A stretch of DNA of 64,000 bases from Pseudomonas sp. UBA1879 (GCF_002338065.1 NZ_DDHJ01000015.1:248001-312000); one strand, 5' to 3'; positions 8,571 through 17,010 are shown, counted from the first letter of the stretch. Numbers and translations: made by a program. Notes: generated by a model from the letters alone, not told the origin.

Positions 8571-9455
8571 CTACAAGCCTTTGCAAAACAACAAGCGCGC
8601 ATGATCGACATACAGCTGTATTGGATCGATATCCCGACGCACCCAGCCTGCCGCCTGATTGATCGTGTCTACGTGATCGAGCGGGTAGTCGGACCGAATG
8701 ACCTTACCCAAGTGCGAACTGAAACGTCCGACCAGGCCGTCGTTTTCCATGGCTTCCCGCTCGAACAGCAAGGCCTGACTGCGCAGTGCCAAGTGTAGTG
8801 GGTCAAACGCGTTTTGACCTTCGTCCAGTAGCGACCCTTGAATGCAGCCGCTCCACGAATAATAGTGAACGCCGTTCACGCGTTCCGCGCCTTCACCGCC
8901 CCAATCGTTCGGCAGCCCTTGGGGGTACAGTTCATTGAACCGCGCCACGCCCTCGGTGGTCAGGGCGTCCAGCGCCCGAATCGGGTCTTGCGGTAATTCC
9001 GGATTGCCACTGAGCAGCGAGAGAAAGTGGCTGAACCCTGCCACCAGTCGCGCCGCCTGCTTTTCTGGCATGGCACCGGCCGTGAAGGCGCGGCGGATTC
9101 GGTCTGCGACCTCGGAGCCGTGATTCGGGCCGCTCACTGAGGTCACCGAAGCTACGCGGTCGGGACGGATCGCGGCCACGTAACGGGCCGTGAGTGCGCC
9201 CTGACTGTGTCCGATCAGGTTGGCCTTTAGATAACCCGTACGTTTCATGAAGCGTTCAATCTGATCAAGAAGCTGTTCGCCCCGGGTTTCGTTGTCATGC
9301 ACCCCGGACAGCACGGGGACATGGACCCGGCAACCCGCACGCTCCAACGCTGGAACGATGCCGTGAAACATGTCAAAAGAGCCGATGCGGTCAAAGCCGA
9401 ACAGCCCGTGGACCAGCAGAATGGGGTATTTCGTCGTGACGCCTGTGTCGTTCAT
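8571..9455 (-). CDS. Triacylglycerol lipase-like alpha/beta hydrolase without signal peptide
   Basis: The 294-residue product has the family I.1 Pseudomonas lipase layout: the oxyanion start PILLVHGLFGFD (residues 11-22), nucleophile elbow GHSQG with Ser84, and a C-terminal His in LDHVDTINQ. NDGLVGRFSSHLG resembles the catalytic Asp/Ca region of LipA. It would hydrolyse acylglycerol or other ester bonds. Unlike secreted LipA it starts directly with MNDTGVTTKYP and lacks a signal peptide, and no foldase gene is adjacent. It is therefore probably cytoplasmic, or exported by a route not visible here. Confidence 0.82.
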   Translation of the reverse strand: MNDTGVTTKYPILLVHGLFGFDRIGSFDMFHGIVPALERAGCRVHVPVLSGVHDNETRGEQLLDQIERFMKRTGYLKANLIGHSQGALTARYVAAIRPDRVASVTSVSGPNHGSEVADRIRRAFTAGAMPEKQAARLVAGFSHFLSLLSGNPELPQDPIRALDALTTEGVARFNELYPQGLPNDWGGEGAERVNGVHYYSWSGCIQGSLLDEGQNAFDPLHLALRSQALLFEREAMENDGLVGRFSSHLGKVIRSDYPLDHVDTINQAAGWVRRDIDPIQLYVDHARLLFCKGL

Positions 9456-9752
9456 GGGGTGCGCTCCCTCGCTTGGTGGATGGCCAGCGAGGTTAGCGAG
9501 TCAAATGAGGCTGTGAACGATGCCAGTTGCGGGATTCAGCGCGGGTTCGGCGCGGCGGAAAATCCTGCATGAGCGAAGAGGCGCGTATAGCAAGGGCGTG
9601 CCGCGTAGGCGGGACACTTCGAGGACAGGTCCGATGGGTTTCACCTGCACGTCCTACGAGATCCATCAAGAGATCGACAGCGGCGTGCTGTCCGCGATGA
9701 CACGTCAGTGGGAAACCGGCCTCAGCATTTGGGTCGGCTTCCCACATCCGGT
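9456..9752. other. Intergenic region with a doubtful 42-codon ORF
   Basis: The gap lies between the lipase start and the end of the DAHP synthase gene. A plus-strand ORF from ATG 9634 to 9762 would encode 42 residues ending GLSIWVGFPHPVYL and overlap the 3' end of the convergent synthase gene by 10 bases. An AGG lies about eight bases before its ATG. I do not recognise it, and it may be chance. Confidence 0.3.
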
Positions 9753-10838
9753 TTATCTGTAGCGCAGTTGATTCACGGCGCTGCGCACCAGCGCCTCGGT
9801 GCCGTCCCAGCCCAGGCACCCGTCCGTGACCGATACACCGTAGCGCAGGGAGTCGCTCAGCGGCTGACACCCTTCGAACAGATGGCTCTCAAGCATCATG
9901 CCGATGAGGCTGCGGTCGCCGGCCAGGCGCTGTTGCAACACATCATTGAAAACATGGGGCTGGCGCAGCGGGTCTTTACCACTGTTAGCGTGGCTGCAAT
10001 CGACCAAGATCCGCGCAGCGATACGGTTTTTGTCGAGACTGGCGTTGACGGTGGCCACGCTTGCCTGATCGAAGTTAGGCCCTGCATGGCCGCCGCGCAG
10101 CACGATATGCGTGTCCGGGTTGCCTTGGGTTTCGATGATCGCAGGATGCCCCTGGCGATCGATGCCGAAGTGGCGATGCGCATGGGCGGCCGACCGAATC
10201 GCGTCGCAGGCTACAGCGATGCCGCCGTCGGTGCCGTTCTTGAAGCCCACCGGCATCTCAAGGCCACTGGCCATTTCCCGATGAATCTGAGATTCCGTGG
10301 TGCGCGCGCCGATCGCCACCCAGCTCAGCAGGTCGTCGAAATACCCTGCCGCCATCGGTTGCAGCAACTCGGTCGCAATCGGCAGGCCGAGGCCGATCAT
10401 CTCGCGCATCAGTTGACGGGACAGTGTCAGGCCCGCCGCCATGTCATCGCTGCCATCCAGATGCGGATCGTAGGCGAGGCCTTTCCAGCCTACGGTGGTA
10501 CGGGGTTTTTCCACGTACGCGCGCATCACCAGCAGCATCTGGTCGCTGACGTCGGTGGCCAGGTTGGCGAGGCGCTCAGCGTATTCCAGTGCGGATTTCG
10601 GATCGTGAATCGAGCAGGGACCGACCACCACCAGCAATCGGCTGTCTTCGCCATTGAGGATGGCGCGGACCGATTGACGATGGGCAGCGACTTGGCCAAT
10701 GAGTGCAGCGCTGAGCGGCAACTGATTTTTCAGCGCGAGAGGGCTGGGCAGGCGTTGTGGGGCAGGGTGGCTGTCGATCAAGGTCAGAGGACTGGACGGC
10801 AGGTCGGACAGGTGGGTAGCAGCGACGGACGAATTCAT
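9753..10838 (-). CDS. aroF: 3-deoxy-D-arabino-heptulosonate 7-phosphate (DAHP) synthase, class I
   Basis: The enzyme condenses phosphoenolpyruvate and erythrose 4-phosphate, the first step of the shikimate pathway. The 361-residue protein carries class I motifs: VVVGPCSIHDPKSALEYA, MRAYVEKPRTTVGWKGL, GARTTESQIHREMASGL and VDCSHANSGKDP, which supply phosphate and metal ligands. The length matches AroF/G/H (about 350). Which aromatic amino acid inhibits it cannot be read from the sequence. AGGA lies upstream of ATG 10838. Two short aromatic-rich ORFs and a terminator precede it on the same strand, suggesting attenuation control. Confidence 0.93.
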   Translation of the reverse strand: MNSSVAATHLSDLPSSPLTLIDSHPAPQRLPSPLALKNQLPLSAALIGQVAAHRQSVRAILNGEDSRLLVVVGPCSIHDPKSALEYAERLANLATDVSDQMLLVMRAYVEKPRTTVGWKGLAYDPHLDGSDDMAAGLTLSRQLMREMIGLGLPIATELLQPMAAGYFDDLLSWVAIGARTTESQIHREMASGLEMPVGFKNGTDGGIAVACDAIRSAAHAHRHFGIDRQGHPAIIETQGNPDTHIVLRGGHAGPNFDQASVATVNASLDKNRIAARILVDCSHANSGKDPLRQPHVFNDVLQQRLAGDRSLIGMMLESHLFEGCQPLSDSLRYGVSVTDGCLGWDGTEALVRSAVNQLRYR

Positions 10839-10880
10839 GGGTTCAGGCTTCCTGGTCGGCGGGCATCTTCCCGCGCGAAC

Positions 10881-11033
10881 CTACTGGGGTGTTCGACAAA
10901 GGGCCGTACTGGCCGGAGGTGTTGCTGTGCCACCTGTCAGTGACCGATCGGAGGCGGCAGGCTGTCCCGAACGGAGGCTGCTAAATCGCCAGGCGAAGTC
11001 GATGTCGTTGCAGTAATAAGTGCTGTAGCTCAT
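10881..11033 (-). CDS. Second aromatic-rich leader ORF before the DAHP synthase
   Basis: This 50-codon ORF begins MSYSTYYCNDIDFAWRF, with three Tyr, two Phe and one Trp in its first 17 codons, then becomes ordinary. The start has AGGA about nine bases upstream (GAGGAAAACGAC-ATG). It begins after the attenuator-like terminator and stops 42 bases before the synthase start. I do not recognise it as a known protein. It could be a second sensing peptide or help translation reach the synthase. Confidence 0.5.
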   Translation of the reverse strand: MSYSTYYCNDIDFAWRFSSLRSGQPAASDRSLTGGTATPPASTALCRTPQ

Positions 11034-11076
11034 GTCGTTTTCCTCGATTCGAAGCGTTAGTCGGTTTTCACAGGCC

Positions 11077-11116
11077 TGAAAAAACGAAACCCCCGGTCGG
11101 GAAGCCGACCGGGGGT
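11077..11116 (-). terminator. Attenuator-like intrinsic terminator between the two leader ORFs
   Basis: A perfect 12-bp inverted repeat (ACCCCCGGTCGG, four-base loop GAAG) at 11089-11116 is followed on the minus strand by TTTCGTTTTTTC. It lies 50 bases after the stop of the first leader ORF and about 240 bases before the synthase start, so it would stop transcription before the gene unless relieved. Confidence 0.85.
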
Positions 11117-11159
11117 AGAGTTATCTCTGGTGGGCGTCCCGTGATTCGTGGGCGCCGTG

Positions 11160-11196
11160 TGGGTATCAGGCGCGCCAGTGGCTAAACCAATACCCA
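11160..11196 (-). promoter_or_regulatory. Inverted repeat over the aromatic codons of the first leader ORF
   Basis: TGGGTAT at 11190-11196 (minus strand, within the Tyr-Gly-Tyr codons) pairs with ATACCCA at 11160-11166, which spans the leader stop codon. A ribosome stalled on the Tyr/Trp codons would block this stem. This resembles the 1:2 pairing of classical attenuators. I could not identify a clean antiterminator partner for the downstream hairpin. Confidence 0.5.
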
Positions 11197-11309
11197 TAAA
11201 AATAAGCAGCCGGAGAGGCGATCGTCTGTGCATCCCACACGGCCATGCTCGCCACCAGACGCGAAGCGTCGGCAGTGGACTGAAGCGATGTCGTGATGGA
11301 TGGCAACAT
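11166..11309 (-). CDS. Aromatic-rich leader peptide of the DAHP synthase
   Basis: The 47-codon ORF starts at ATG 11309 with GGAG ten bases upstream. Its last twelve residues contain YFYGYWFSHW, that is three Tyr, two Phe, two Trp and one His almost in a row, directly before the stop. Such a run next to a stop codon, a codon-overlapping inverted repeat and an intrinsic terminator is the signature of a ribosome-mediated attenuator. It would sense charged aromatic tRNAs and control the synthase downstream. I do not recognise this leader from the literature. Confidence 0.7.
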   Translation of the reverse strand: MLPSITTSLQSTADASRLVASMAVWDAQTIASPAAYFYGYWFSHWRA

Positions 11310-11492
11310 GATGTGTCTCCGTGGAATGCCGCCGAGCTTACTTCAGCCTTGCGCGACTATTCAATTGGAAATTTCAATCCCGGCGATTTCACACGGCGTT
11401 TGACGACGGTCGTTATCGAGTGCATGCAGCGCATCACGTAGAATGCCGCGGCGACTTTCTCGCTGGAGAGGGGATACTCATGAGGAACGGCG

Positions 11493-12266
11493 ATGCACAG
11501 TAACGAATCGCTTGGCAGCGTCGTGCTGGCCGCGGCTCAGTCGCACTCGGTGGCAGGCGATATCGCCGCGAATATGGCGCGACATCTCGCGTTCATGGCG
11601 CAAGCGGCCGAGAAGGGCGTGGATGTTTTAATGTTTCCTGAGCTGTCGCTGACCGGCTACGAACCTGCCTTGGCACGAAGACTGGCGCTCACAGTGCAAG
11701 ATCCGTGTTTGAATCCGCTACGCGATAAGGCCCGCGAACTGGGGATCACCACCATTGTGGGGGCACCGATTCGTTCGACGATCAATGACGACGTGTTGAT
11801 CGGCGCACTGATTTTTCACAGCAGTGGGCAGATAACGGTGTATGAGAAGGAGCACTTGCACAGCGGTGAGGAAGCCGTATTCGGCGCGGGAACGGGCGGT
11901 GCCCCGATCGATCTTGGCCATGAACGCTTGGGTTTGGCGATTTGTGCCGACTTCGCGCAGACCATTCACCCCCGTAAGGCCGCAGATGCCGGCGCGACGG
12001 TGTACGCCGCCAGCGTGCTCATTTCTGAAAGTGGCTACGCCCATGATGCGGATCTGCTCAGCGGTCACGCGCGAAGGCACCGAGTGGCGGTGATGATCGC
12101 CAATCATGCAGGCATGACAGGGGGCTGGATGTCGGGTGGCCGTAGCGCGCTCTGGGATGAAGACGGCGAACGAGTCGCCGAACTGCCCGATGCGGAAGAA
12201 GGCTTGCTGATTGCGCAACGTGCCGGCAAAGGCTGGATAGCGCATGCGCAGAAGGTTTCGCTGTAG
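11493..12266 (+). CDS. Nitrilase-superfamily carbon-nitrogen hydrolase
   Basis: The 257-residue protein shows the Glu-Lys-Cys triad of the CN-hydrolase fold: Glu50 in VLMFPELSLTGYE, Lys119 in TVYEKEHLHSGEE and Cys151 in LAICADFAQ. It should hydrolyse an amide or nitrile bond; the substrate is not evident. The start at 11493 follows GAGGAA at about eight bases. Its stop codon abuts the start of the acetyltransferase gene with no gap, so the two are co-translated and may act on the same compound. Confidence 0.85.
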   Translation: MHSNESLGSVVLAAAQSHSVAGDIAANMARHLAFMAQAAEKGVDVLMFPELSLTGYEPALARRLALTVQDPCLNPLRDKARELGITTIVGAPIRSTINDDVLIGALIFHSSGQITVYEKEHLHSGEEAVFGAGTGGAPIDLGHERLGLAICADFAQTIHPRKAADAGATVYAASVLISESGYAHDADLLSGHARRHRVAVMIANHAGMTGGWMSGGRSALWDEDGERVAELPDAEEGLLIAQRAGKGWIAHAQKVSL

Positions 12267-12728
12267 ATGCCGATTGTCGCGCGCCTTGCAAGTAAGCAGC
12301 TTGAGCTGCGAGTCGCCACTGACGAGCATCTTACCTTCGCCCGTGAACTGACGCGCAGCAACATGCAGAGCTATTACAGACAGTACGACCTGACGTGGCA
12401 GCCGGCAGCGTTCGACGCGGAATGGCAGGTGCGCGACAGCTACGTGGTGGAACAGGCCGGTAAGACGATTGGGTTCCTTGGGCTGACCCGGGGAAGCGAC
12501 TACCTTTATTTACGTGACATCCAGCTGATCGAAGCCTATCGGAGTGACGGCGTAGGTGAATGGGTCATCACGTGGGTCGAAAAACAGGCAAGGGAGCGAG
12601 GCTGTCGCAGTGTTCGCCTGAAGGTATTCAAGCGTAATCCGGCAATGGGGCTGTATCTCCGACTCGGTTACCGGCATGTCGGCGAAGAGCCGGCCCTGTT
12701 CTGGATGGAGCGCGTGCTGACGCTCTGA
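12267..12728 (+). CDS. GNAT-family N-acetyltransferase
   Basis: The 153-residue product has a GNAT core: a substrate-side half with the strand SYVVEQAGKTIGFLGL, then LYLRDIQLIEAYRSDGVGEWVI, the acetyl-CoA loop (Q/RxxGxG/A-like), and the final strand NPAMGLYLRLGYRHVGE. It transfers an acetyl group from acetyl-CoA to an unknown amine. ATG 12267 directly follows the TAG of the hydrolase gene. Confidence 0.85.
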   Translation: MPIVARLASKQLELRVATDEHLTFARELTRSNMQSYYRQYDLTWQPAAFDAEWQVRDSYVVEQAGKTIGFLGLTRGSDYLYLRDIQLIEAYRSDGVGEWVITWVEKQARERGCRSVRLKVFKRNPAMGLYLRLGYRHVGEEPALFWMERVLTL

Positions 12729-12746
12729 CAGTGCGTTGGAGGTCGA

Positions 12747-13013
12747 TCAAGCCTCGGGGTCTGAAGGCAGCACAATCTGGGTGGCACCTTCCGAACTCGT
12801 GGGCGGGTTGGCGGAGGCCGGAATCACGCCAACTTTCATGCCCAGTAGTACGGCAACTTTATGGGATTCTCCGCGTCGGCCTTTTTTTCGCCCGGACAAC
12901 ACCTGATACGTCGTGGCCGGGTCGACGCTGTTTTCCCTGGCAAACTCTTGAACGGATTTCCCTTGTTCTTCAAGCCAGGCCTTGGCTTGTGCTGCGGTGC
13001 GTATCCCGGGCAT
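12747..13013 (-). CDS. Phage-type DNA-binding protein, BcepMu gp16-like
   Basis: The 88-residue protein begins MPGIRTAAQAKAWLEEQGKS and contains the helix-turn-helix EFARENSVDPATTYQVLSGR followed by KKGRRGESHKVAVLLGMK. This layout fits the BcepMu gp16 family of small regulators found in Mu-like prophages. It is transcribed away from an XRE repressor-like gene, as in a phage control switch. No other phage genes lie nearby, so it is probably a remnant or a domesticated regulator. Confidence 0.7.
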   Translation of the reverse strand: MPGIRTAAQAKAWLEEQGKSVQEFARENSVDPATTYQVLSGRKKGRRGESHKVAVLLGMKVGVIPASANPPTSSEGATQIVLPSDPEA

Positions 13014-13031
13014 AGTTCAAAACCGTTCAAG

Positions 13032-13041
13032 TTTGTACAAA
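13032..13041. promoter_or_regulatory. Palindrome in the divergent regulator promoter region
   Basis: TTTGTACAAA is a perfect 10-bp palindrome in the 81-base gap between the two divergent phage-type regulators. A GTTCAA pair lies beside it. It is a plausible operator for the XRE protein; binding is inferred from position only. Confidence 0.4.
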
Positions 13042-13094
13042 TTATCTGGATTCTACCATTCGTAAGGATGGGGTCAACAAGGTTACGCATTCAA

Positions 13095-13460
13095 ATGAGT
13101 GGAATTGGTGCCCGGCTTAGGGAAGAACGCGAGCGCTTGGGGCTGTCGCAGCGAGCGTTCGGTGAAATTGGTGGCGTCGAGCCCAATGCGCAAGGAAAGT
13201 ACGAAAACGGTGACCGCACGCCGAAAGCCGATTATCTGGCAGCAGTGGCCGCCAAAGGTGTTGATGTGTTGTATGTGCTGACCGGATCGCACACCCCTGC
13301 GCCTATTGAAAACCTCAGTCAGGTCGAGGAGTGGGTGTTGGGCAGCTACAGGACGCTGATCAAGGAAGACCAGGACGCCATCCTGCGCATGACCACCGCG
13401 CTGGCTGAGTACAAGACCGGCTATGCCGTTGAAAAGAGATCCGCTTCGCAGGAAGATTGA
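13095..13460 (+). CDS. XRE-family repressor-like regulator
   Basis: The 121-residue protein opens with an XRE helix-turn-helix (MSGIGARLREERERLGLSQR ... YENGDRTPKADYLAAVAAKG). The remainder, including DVLYVLTGSHTPAP and a short helical tail, is typical of prophage C-type repressors that lack a peptidase domain. I took ATG 13095 as the start because the HTH begins there; an in-frame ATG ten codons earlier is possible. It is divergent from the gp16-like gene and lies just before gacA. Confidence 0.75.
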   Translation: MSGIGARLREERERLGLSQRAFGEIGGVEPNAQGKYENGDRTPKADYLAAVAAKGVDVLYVLTGSHTPAPIENLSQVEEWVLGSYRTLIKEDQDAILRMTTALAEYKTGYAVEKRSASQED

Positions 13461-13650
13461 CTCCTCTTCGCACGCGTGAATGTGCGTTCCAAGATTTTTA
13501 TGCCAGTTCCAGCGCCGATGATGATAGCGTGTCGGTCTATTTATCGGATCCTCGTCATGACCGGTCGAGCGCTGCTCACCCTAGGTCCCGGGCTTTCTTT
13601 TTTGTTAAAGTGGCGAACCTTCGCCATGAATCGTTTTGTGAGGTGTCTGC

Positions 13651-14295
13651 TTGATTAGGGTGCTGGTTGTCGATGACCATGATCTGGTTCGGACAGGTAT
13701 CACACGCATGCTCGCCGACATCGACGGTCTGCAAGTGGTCGGCCAGGCTGACTCCGGCGAAGAGTCGTTGAAAAAGGCCCGGGAACTCAAGCCCGACGTG
13801 GTGCTGATGGACGTCAAGATGCCGGGCATCGGCGGTCTGGAAGCCACGCGTAAACTGTTGCGCAGTCACCCTGACATCAAGGTCGTCGCGGTGACGGTCT
13901 GTGAAGAAGATCCGTTTCCAACCCGTCTGTTGCAAGCGGGTGCGGCGGGTTATATGACCAAAGGCGCGGGGCTGACCGAAATGGTCCAGGCGATCCGTCT
14001 GGTGTTCGCCGGGCAGCGCTACATCAGCCCGCAGATTGCTCAGCAATTGGCGCTGAAGTCGTTCCAACCACAGACCAGCCAGTCGCCATTCGATCTGCTG
14101 TCCGAACGGGAAATCCAGATCGCGTTGATGATCGTCGGATGTCAGAAGGTGCAGACCATTTCCGACAAGCTCTGTCTGTCGCCCAAAACCGTCAATACCT
14201 ACCGTTATCGCATCTTCGAGAAGCTTTCGATTGGCAGCGACGTCGAACTGGCTTTGCTGGCCGTTCGCCACGGCATGGTCGATGCCAGCGCCTGA
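13651..14295 (+). CDS. gacA: Response regulator GacA
   Basis: GacA is the response regulator of the GacS/GacA system that drives rsm small RNAs, and with them secondary metabolism and virulence in Pseudomonas. The 214-residue protein has a receiver domain (LIRVLVVDDHDLVRTG, phosphorylatable Asp54 in VVLMDVKMPG) and a C-terminal LuxR-type HTH (LSPKTVNTYRYRIFEKL). The start is TTG 13651, as in other Pseudomonas gacA genes, with GAGG upstream. It is followed after one base by uvrC. Confidence 0.97.
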   Translation: MIRVLVVDDHDLVRTGITRMLADIDGLQVVGQADSGEESLKKARELKPDVVLMDVKMPGIGGLEATRKLLRSHPDIKVVAVTVCEEDPFPTRLLQAGAAGYMTKGAGLTEMVQAIRLVFAGQRYISPQIAQQLALKSFQPQTSQSPFDLLSEREIQIALMIVGCQKVQTISDKLCLSPKTVNTYRYRIFEKLSIGSDVELALLAVRHGMVDASA

Positions 14296-14296
14296 A

Positions 14297-16120
14297 ATGA
14301 CTCAATCGTTCGATCCAAGCGCGTTTCTTGCCACCTGCAGTGGCCGTCCCGGTGTCTATCGCATGTTCGATATCGACGGGCGGCTGCTCTATGTGGGCAA
14401 AGCCAAAAACCTGAAAAAGCGCCTCGCCAGCTATTTCCGCAAAACCGGCCATGCGCCGAAAACCAGCGCGCTGGTAGGGCGTATCGCTCAAGTCGAAACC
14501 ACTATCACCGCCAATGAAACCGAGGCCCTGCTGCTCGAGCAGACGCTCATCAAGGAATCGCGGCCGCCCTACAATATTCTGCTGCGGGACGATAAGTCCT
14601 ATCCCTACGTGCACCTGTCCGACGGTGAGTTTCCGCGGTTGAGCATTCATCGCGGGGCAAAAAAGGCGAAAGGCCGATACTTCGGGCCTTATCCGAGCGC
14701 CGGGGCGATTCGTGAAAGCCTCAGCATTCTGCAAAAGACCTTTCATGTGCGTCAGTGCGAAGACAGCTTTTACAAAAACCGCACTCGTCCGTGCCTGCAA
14801 TACCAGATCAAGCGCTGCAAGGCCCCGTGCGTGAATTTAGTCGAGCCCGAGGTGTACGCCGAAGACGTTCGCCACTCGGTGATGTTCCTGGAAGGGCGCA
14901 GCAATGCGTTGACTGATGAGCTGAACATGCTGATGGAAAAGGCGGCGATGTCGCTCAATTTCGAGCAGGCTGCCGAGTTGCGCGACCAGATCGGCCTGCT
15001 GCGCCGGGTTCAGGACCAGCAGAGCATGGAAGGCGGCAGTGGCGACGTCGATGTCGTGGCCGCTTTCGTCAACCCCGGCGGCGCTTGCGTGCATTTGATC
15101 AGCGTGCGGTCCGGTCGTGTGCTGGGCAGCAAGAATTTCTTTCCGCAAGTCGGGATCGAGGAGGAGGTTGGGGAGGTCATGTCGGCCTTCCTGGCCCAGT
15201 ATTTCCTCGGCGGTGGTGAACGCGAATTGCCGAGTGAAGTGATCGTGAACGTTGTCAACGAAGATTTTCCGGCGTTGATCGAAGCCATTGACGCCTCTCG
15301 CGGCAAGGAAATCACGATCAGCCACCGGGTGCGCGGCACGCGGGCGCGCTGGCAGCAGTTGGCCGTGACCAACGCCGAGCAAGCCTTGGCGGCAAGATTG
15401 GCGAATCGCCAGCACGTGGCCGCACGCTTCGAGGCGCTGGCGCACGTGCTCAAACTGGACGAACCGCCGCAACGGCTCGAGTGCTACGACATCAGCCATT
15501 CCAGCGGCGAAGCGACTGTCGCGTCGTGTGTGGTGTTCGGCCCTGAAGGTCCGATCAAATCCGATTACCGTCGTTACAACATTGAAGGCGTGACCGCCGG
15601 TGACGACTATGCCGCCATGCACCAGGCGTTGACCCGCCGCTTCAGCAAGATCAACGACGGTGCCGGTAAGCTTCCGGATATTCTTCTGGTGGACGGCGGG
15701 AAAGGCCAGCTGAACATGGCCCGCGATGTGCTCAATGAGCTCGCCGTGCCGGATCTCATCCTGCTGGGTGTCGCGAAAGGCACGACCCGCAAGGCCGGTT
15801 TCGAAACCCTGTACCTGAATGATGTCGCCCACGAGTTCACGCTGAAGGGCGATTCGCCTGCATTGCACCTGATCCAGCAGATCCGTGATGAGGCTCACCG
15901 CTTCGCAATCACTGGCCACCGCGCGCGCCGTGGCAAGACCCGGCGCACTTCAACCCTTGAAGGTGTCGCGGGCGTGGGGCCAACGCGGCGTCGTGACTTG
16001 CTCAAGCACTTCGGGGGGCTGCAGGAATTGTCCCGCGCCAGCATCGAAGAAATCGCCAAGGCACCCGGAATCAGCAAAAAGCTCGCAGAGTCGATTTATG
16101 CCAGCCTGCACAGCGAGTAG
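14297..16120 (+). CDS. uvrC: Excinuclease ABC subunit C
   Basis: UvrC makes both incisions around a lesion during nucleotide excision repair. The 607-residue protein has the N-terminal GIY-YIG nuclease (GVYRMFDIDGRLLYVGKAKN), a UVR motif (NFEQAAELRDQIGLLRRV), the RNase H-like C-terminal nuclease (ECYDISHSSGEATVAS and LLVDGGKGQLNMA) and a helix-hairpin-helix end. ATG 14297 lies one base after the gacA stop codon, the conserved gammaproteobacterial gacA/uvrY-uvrC arrangement. Confidence 0.97.
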   Translation: MTQSFDPSAFLATCSGRPGVYRMFDIDGRLLYVGKAKNLKKRLASYFRKTGHAPKTSALVGRIAQVETTITANETEALLLEQTLIKESRPPYNILLRDDKSYPYVHLSDGEFPRLSIHRGAKKAKGRYFGPYPSAGAIRESLSILQKTFHVRQCEDSFYKNRTRPCLQYQIKRCKAPCVNLVEPEVYAEDVRHSVMFLEGRSNALTDELNMLMEKAAMSLNFEQAAELRDQIGLLRRVQDQQSMEGGSGDVDVVAAFVNPGGACVHLISVRSGRVLGSKNFFPQVGIEEEVGEVMSAFLAQYFLGGGERELPSEVIVNVVNEDFPALIEAIDASRGKEITISHRVRGTRARWQQLAVTNAEQALAARLANRQHVAARFEALAHVLKLDEPPQRLECYDISHSSGEATVASCVVFGPEGPIKSDYRRYNIEGVTAGDDYAAMHQALTRRFSKINDGAGKLPDILLVDGGKGQLNMARDVLNELAVPDLILLGVAKGTTRKAGFETLYLNDVAHEFTLKGDSPALHLIQQIRDEAHRFAITGHRARRGKTRRTSTLEGVAGVGPTRRRDLLKHFGGLQELSRASIEEIAKAPGISKKLAESIYASLHSE

Positions 16121-16152
16121 AATGCCCGCTCACCTCGTAGCCAGTTGTGCCG

Positions 16153-16713
16153 ATGAATATCCCTAATCTGATCACCGTATTACGTGTCCTGCTGATTCCG
16201 ATCTTCATTCTGTTGTTCTATCTGCCTTATCACTGGAGCTATATGGCTGCCAGTTCGGTTTTTGCCCTGGCGGCGGCCACTGATTGGCTGGACGGCTACC
16301 TTGCCCGACGTCTGGAGCAGAGCACGCCGTTCGGCGCGTTTCTCGACCCCGTGGCCGACAAGCTGATGGTGGCCGTGGCGCTGGTGTTGCTGGTGCAGGC
16401 TCACGCGAATTTCTGGCTCACGCTGCCCGCCGCCGTGATCATCGGTCGCGAAATCGTGATTTCGGCGTTGCGCGAATGGATGGCTGAACTCGGCGCGCGA
16501 GCTCAAGTGGCGGTGTCCAACCTCGGCAAATGGAAAACGGCGGCCCAGATGCTGGCGCTGGTGATCCTGTTGGCGAATCCGCCCGCCTTCACGTTTTGGG
16601 TGGTGTTGGGTTATGTCCTGCTCATGGTCGCGGCGGGGCTGACGTTATGGTCGATGGTGCAGTACCTGAGAGCGGCCTGGCCGCATCTGCGCACCACCAC
16701 AGAGCAAAAATAA
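16153..16713 (+). CDS. pgsA: CDP-diacylglycerol-glycerol-3-phosphate 3-phosphatidyltransferase
   Basis: PgsA makes phosphatidylglycerophosphate from CDP-diacylglycerol and glycerol 3-phosphate in the inner membrane. The 186-residue protein starts MNIPNLITVLRVLLIPIFIL and carries the CDP-alcohol phosphotransferase motif DWLDGYLARRLEQSTPFGAF followed by LDPVADK. A GTG two codons earlier is in frame, but ATG 16153 fits the family N-terminus. It follows uvrC by 32 bases, and the tRNA cluster comes next. Confidence 0.95.
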   Translation: MNIPNLITVLRVLLIPIFILLFYLPYHWSYMAASSVFALAAATDWLDGYLARRLEQSTPFGAFLDPVADKLMVAVALVLLVQAHANFWLTLPAAVIIGREIVISALREWMAELGARAQVAVSNLGKWKTAAQMLALVILLANPPAFTFWVVLGYVLLMVAAGLTLWSMVQYLRAAWPHLRTTTEQK

Positions 16714-16732
16714 GTATTTTTAAATCAAGGGG

Positions 16733-16760
16733 TTGACGGGGTCATTTGAATCTATAGAAT
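16733..16760 (+). promoter_or_regulatory. Sigma-70 promoter of the tRNA cluster
   Basis: TTGACG (16733-16738) and TAGAAT (16755-16760) are separated by 16 bases and sit just before the tRNA-Gly gene. The GC-rich stretch GGCGCCC after the -10 box resembles the discriminator of stringently controlled stable RNA promoters. Confidence 0.7.
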
Positions 16761-16774
16761 GGCGCCCACACAAA

Positions 16775-16850
<76 letters not shown>

Positions 16851-16895
16851 GTTTGTACGCGTTCAGGGTCAGTTATTGAGGCGTTGGACGTTTGG

Positions 16896-16969
16896 GGCCG
16901 AGTAGCAAAATGGTTATGCCGCGGATTGCAAATCCGCTTACGCCGGTTCGATTCCGACCTCGGCCTCCA
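16896..16969 (+). tRNA. tRNA-Cys (GCA)
   Basis: The 74-base gene starts GGCCGAGTAGC and ends CTCGGCCTCCA. The anticodon loop ATTGCAAA gives GCA. It lies 45 bases after tRNA-Gly. Confidence 0.98.
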
Positions 16970-16974
16970 CATTT

Positions 16975-17010
16975 AAAACCCGTGAGATTAATGTCTTGCG
17001 GGTTTTTTTG
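16975..17010 (+). terminator. Terminator after tRNA-Cys
   Basis: AAAACCCGTGAGA pairs with TCTTGCGGGTTTT (with a G-T wobble) and is followed by a run of seven T. It would end the tRNA-Gly/tRNA-Cys transcript, leaving tRNA-Leu to its own promoter. Confidence 0.85.
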
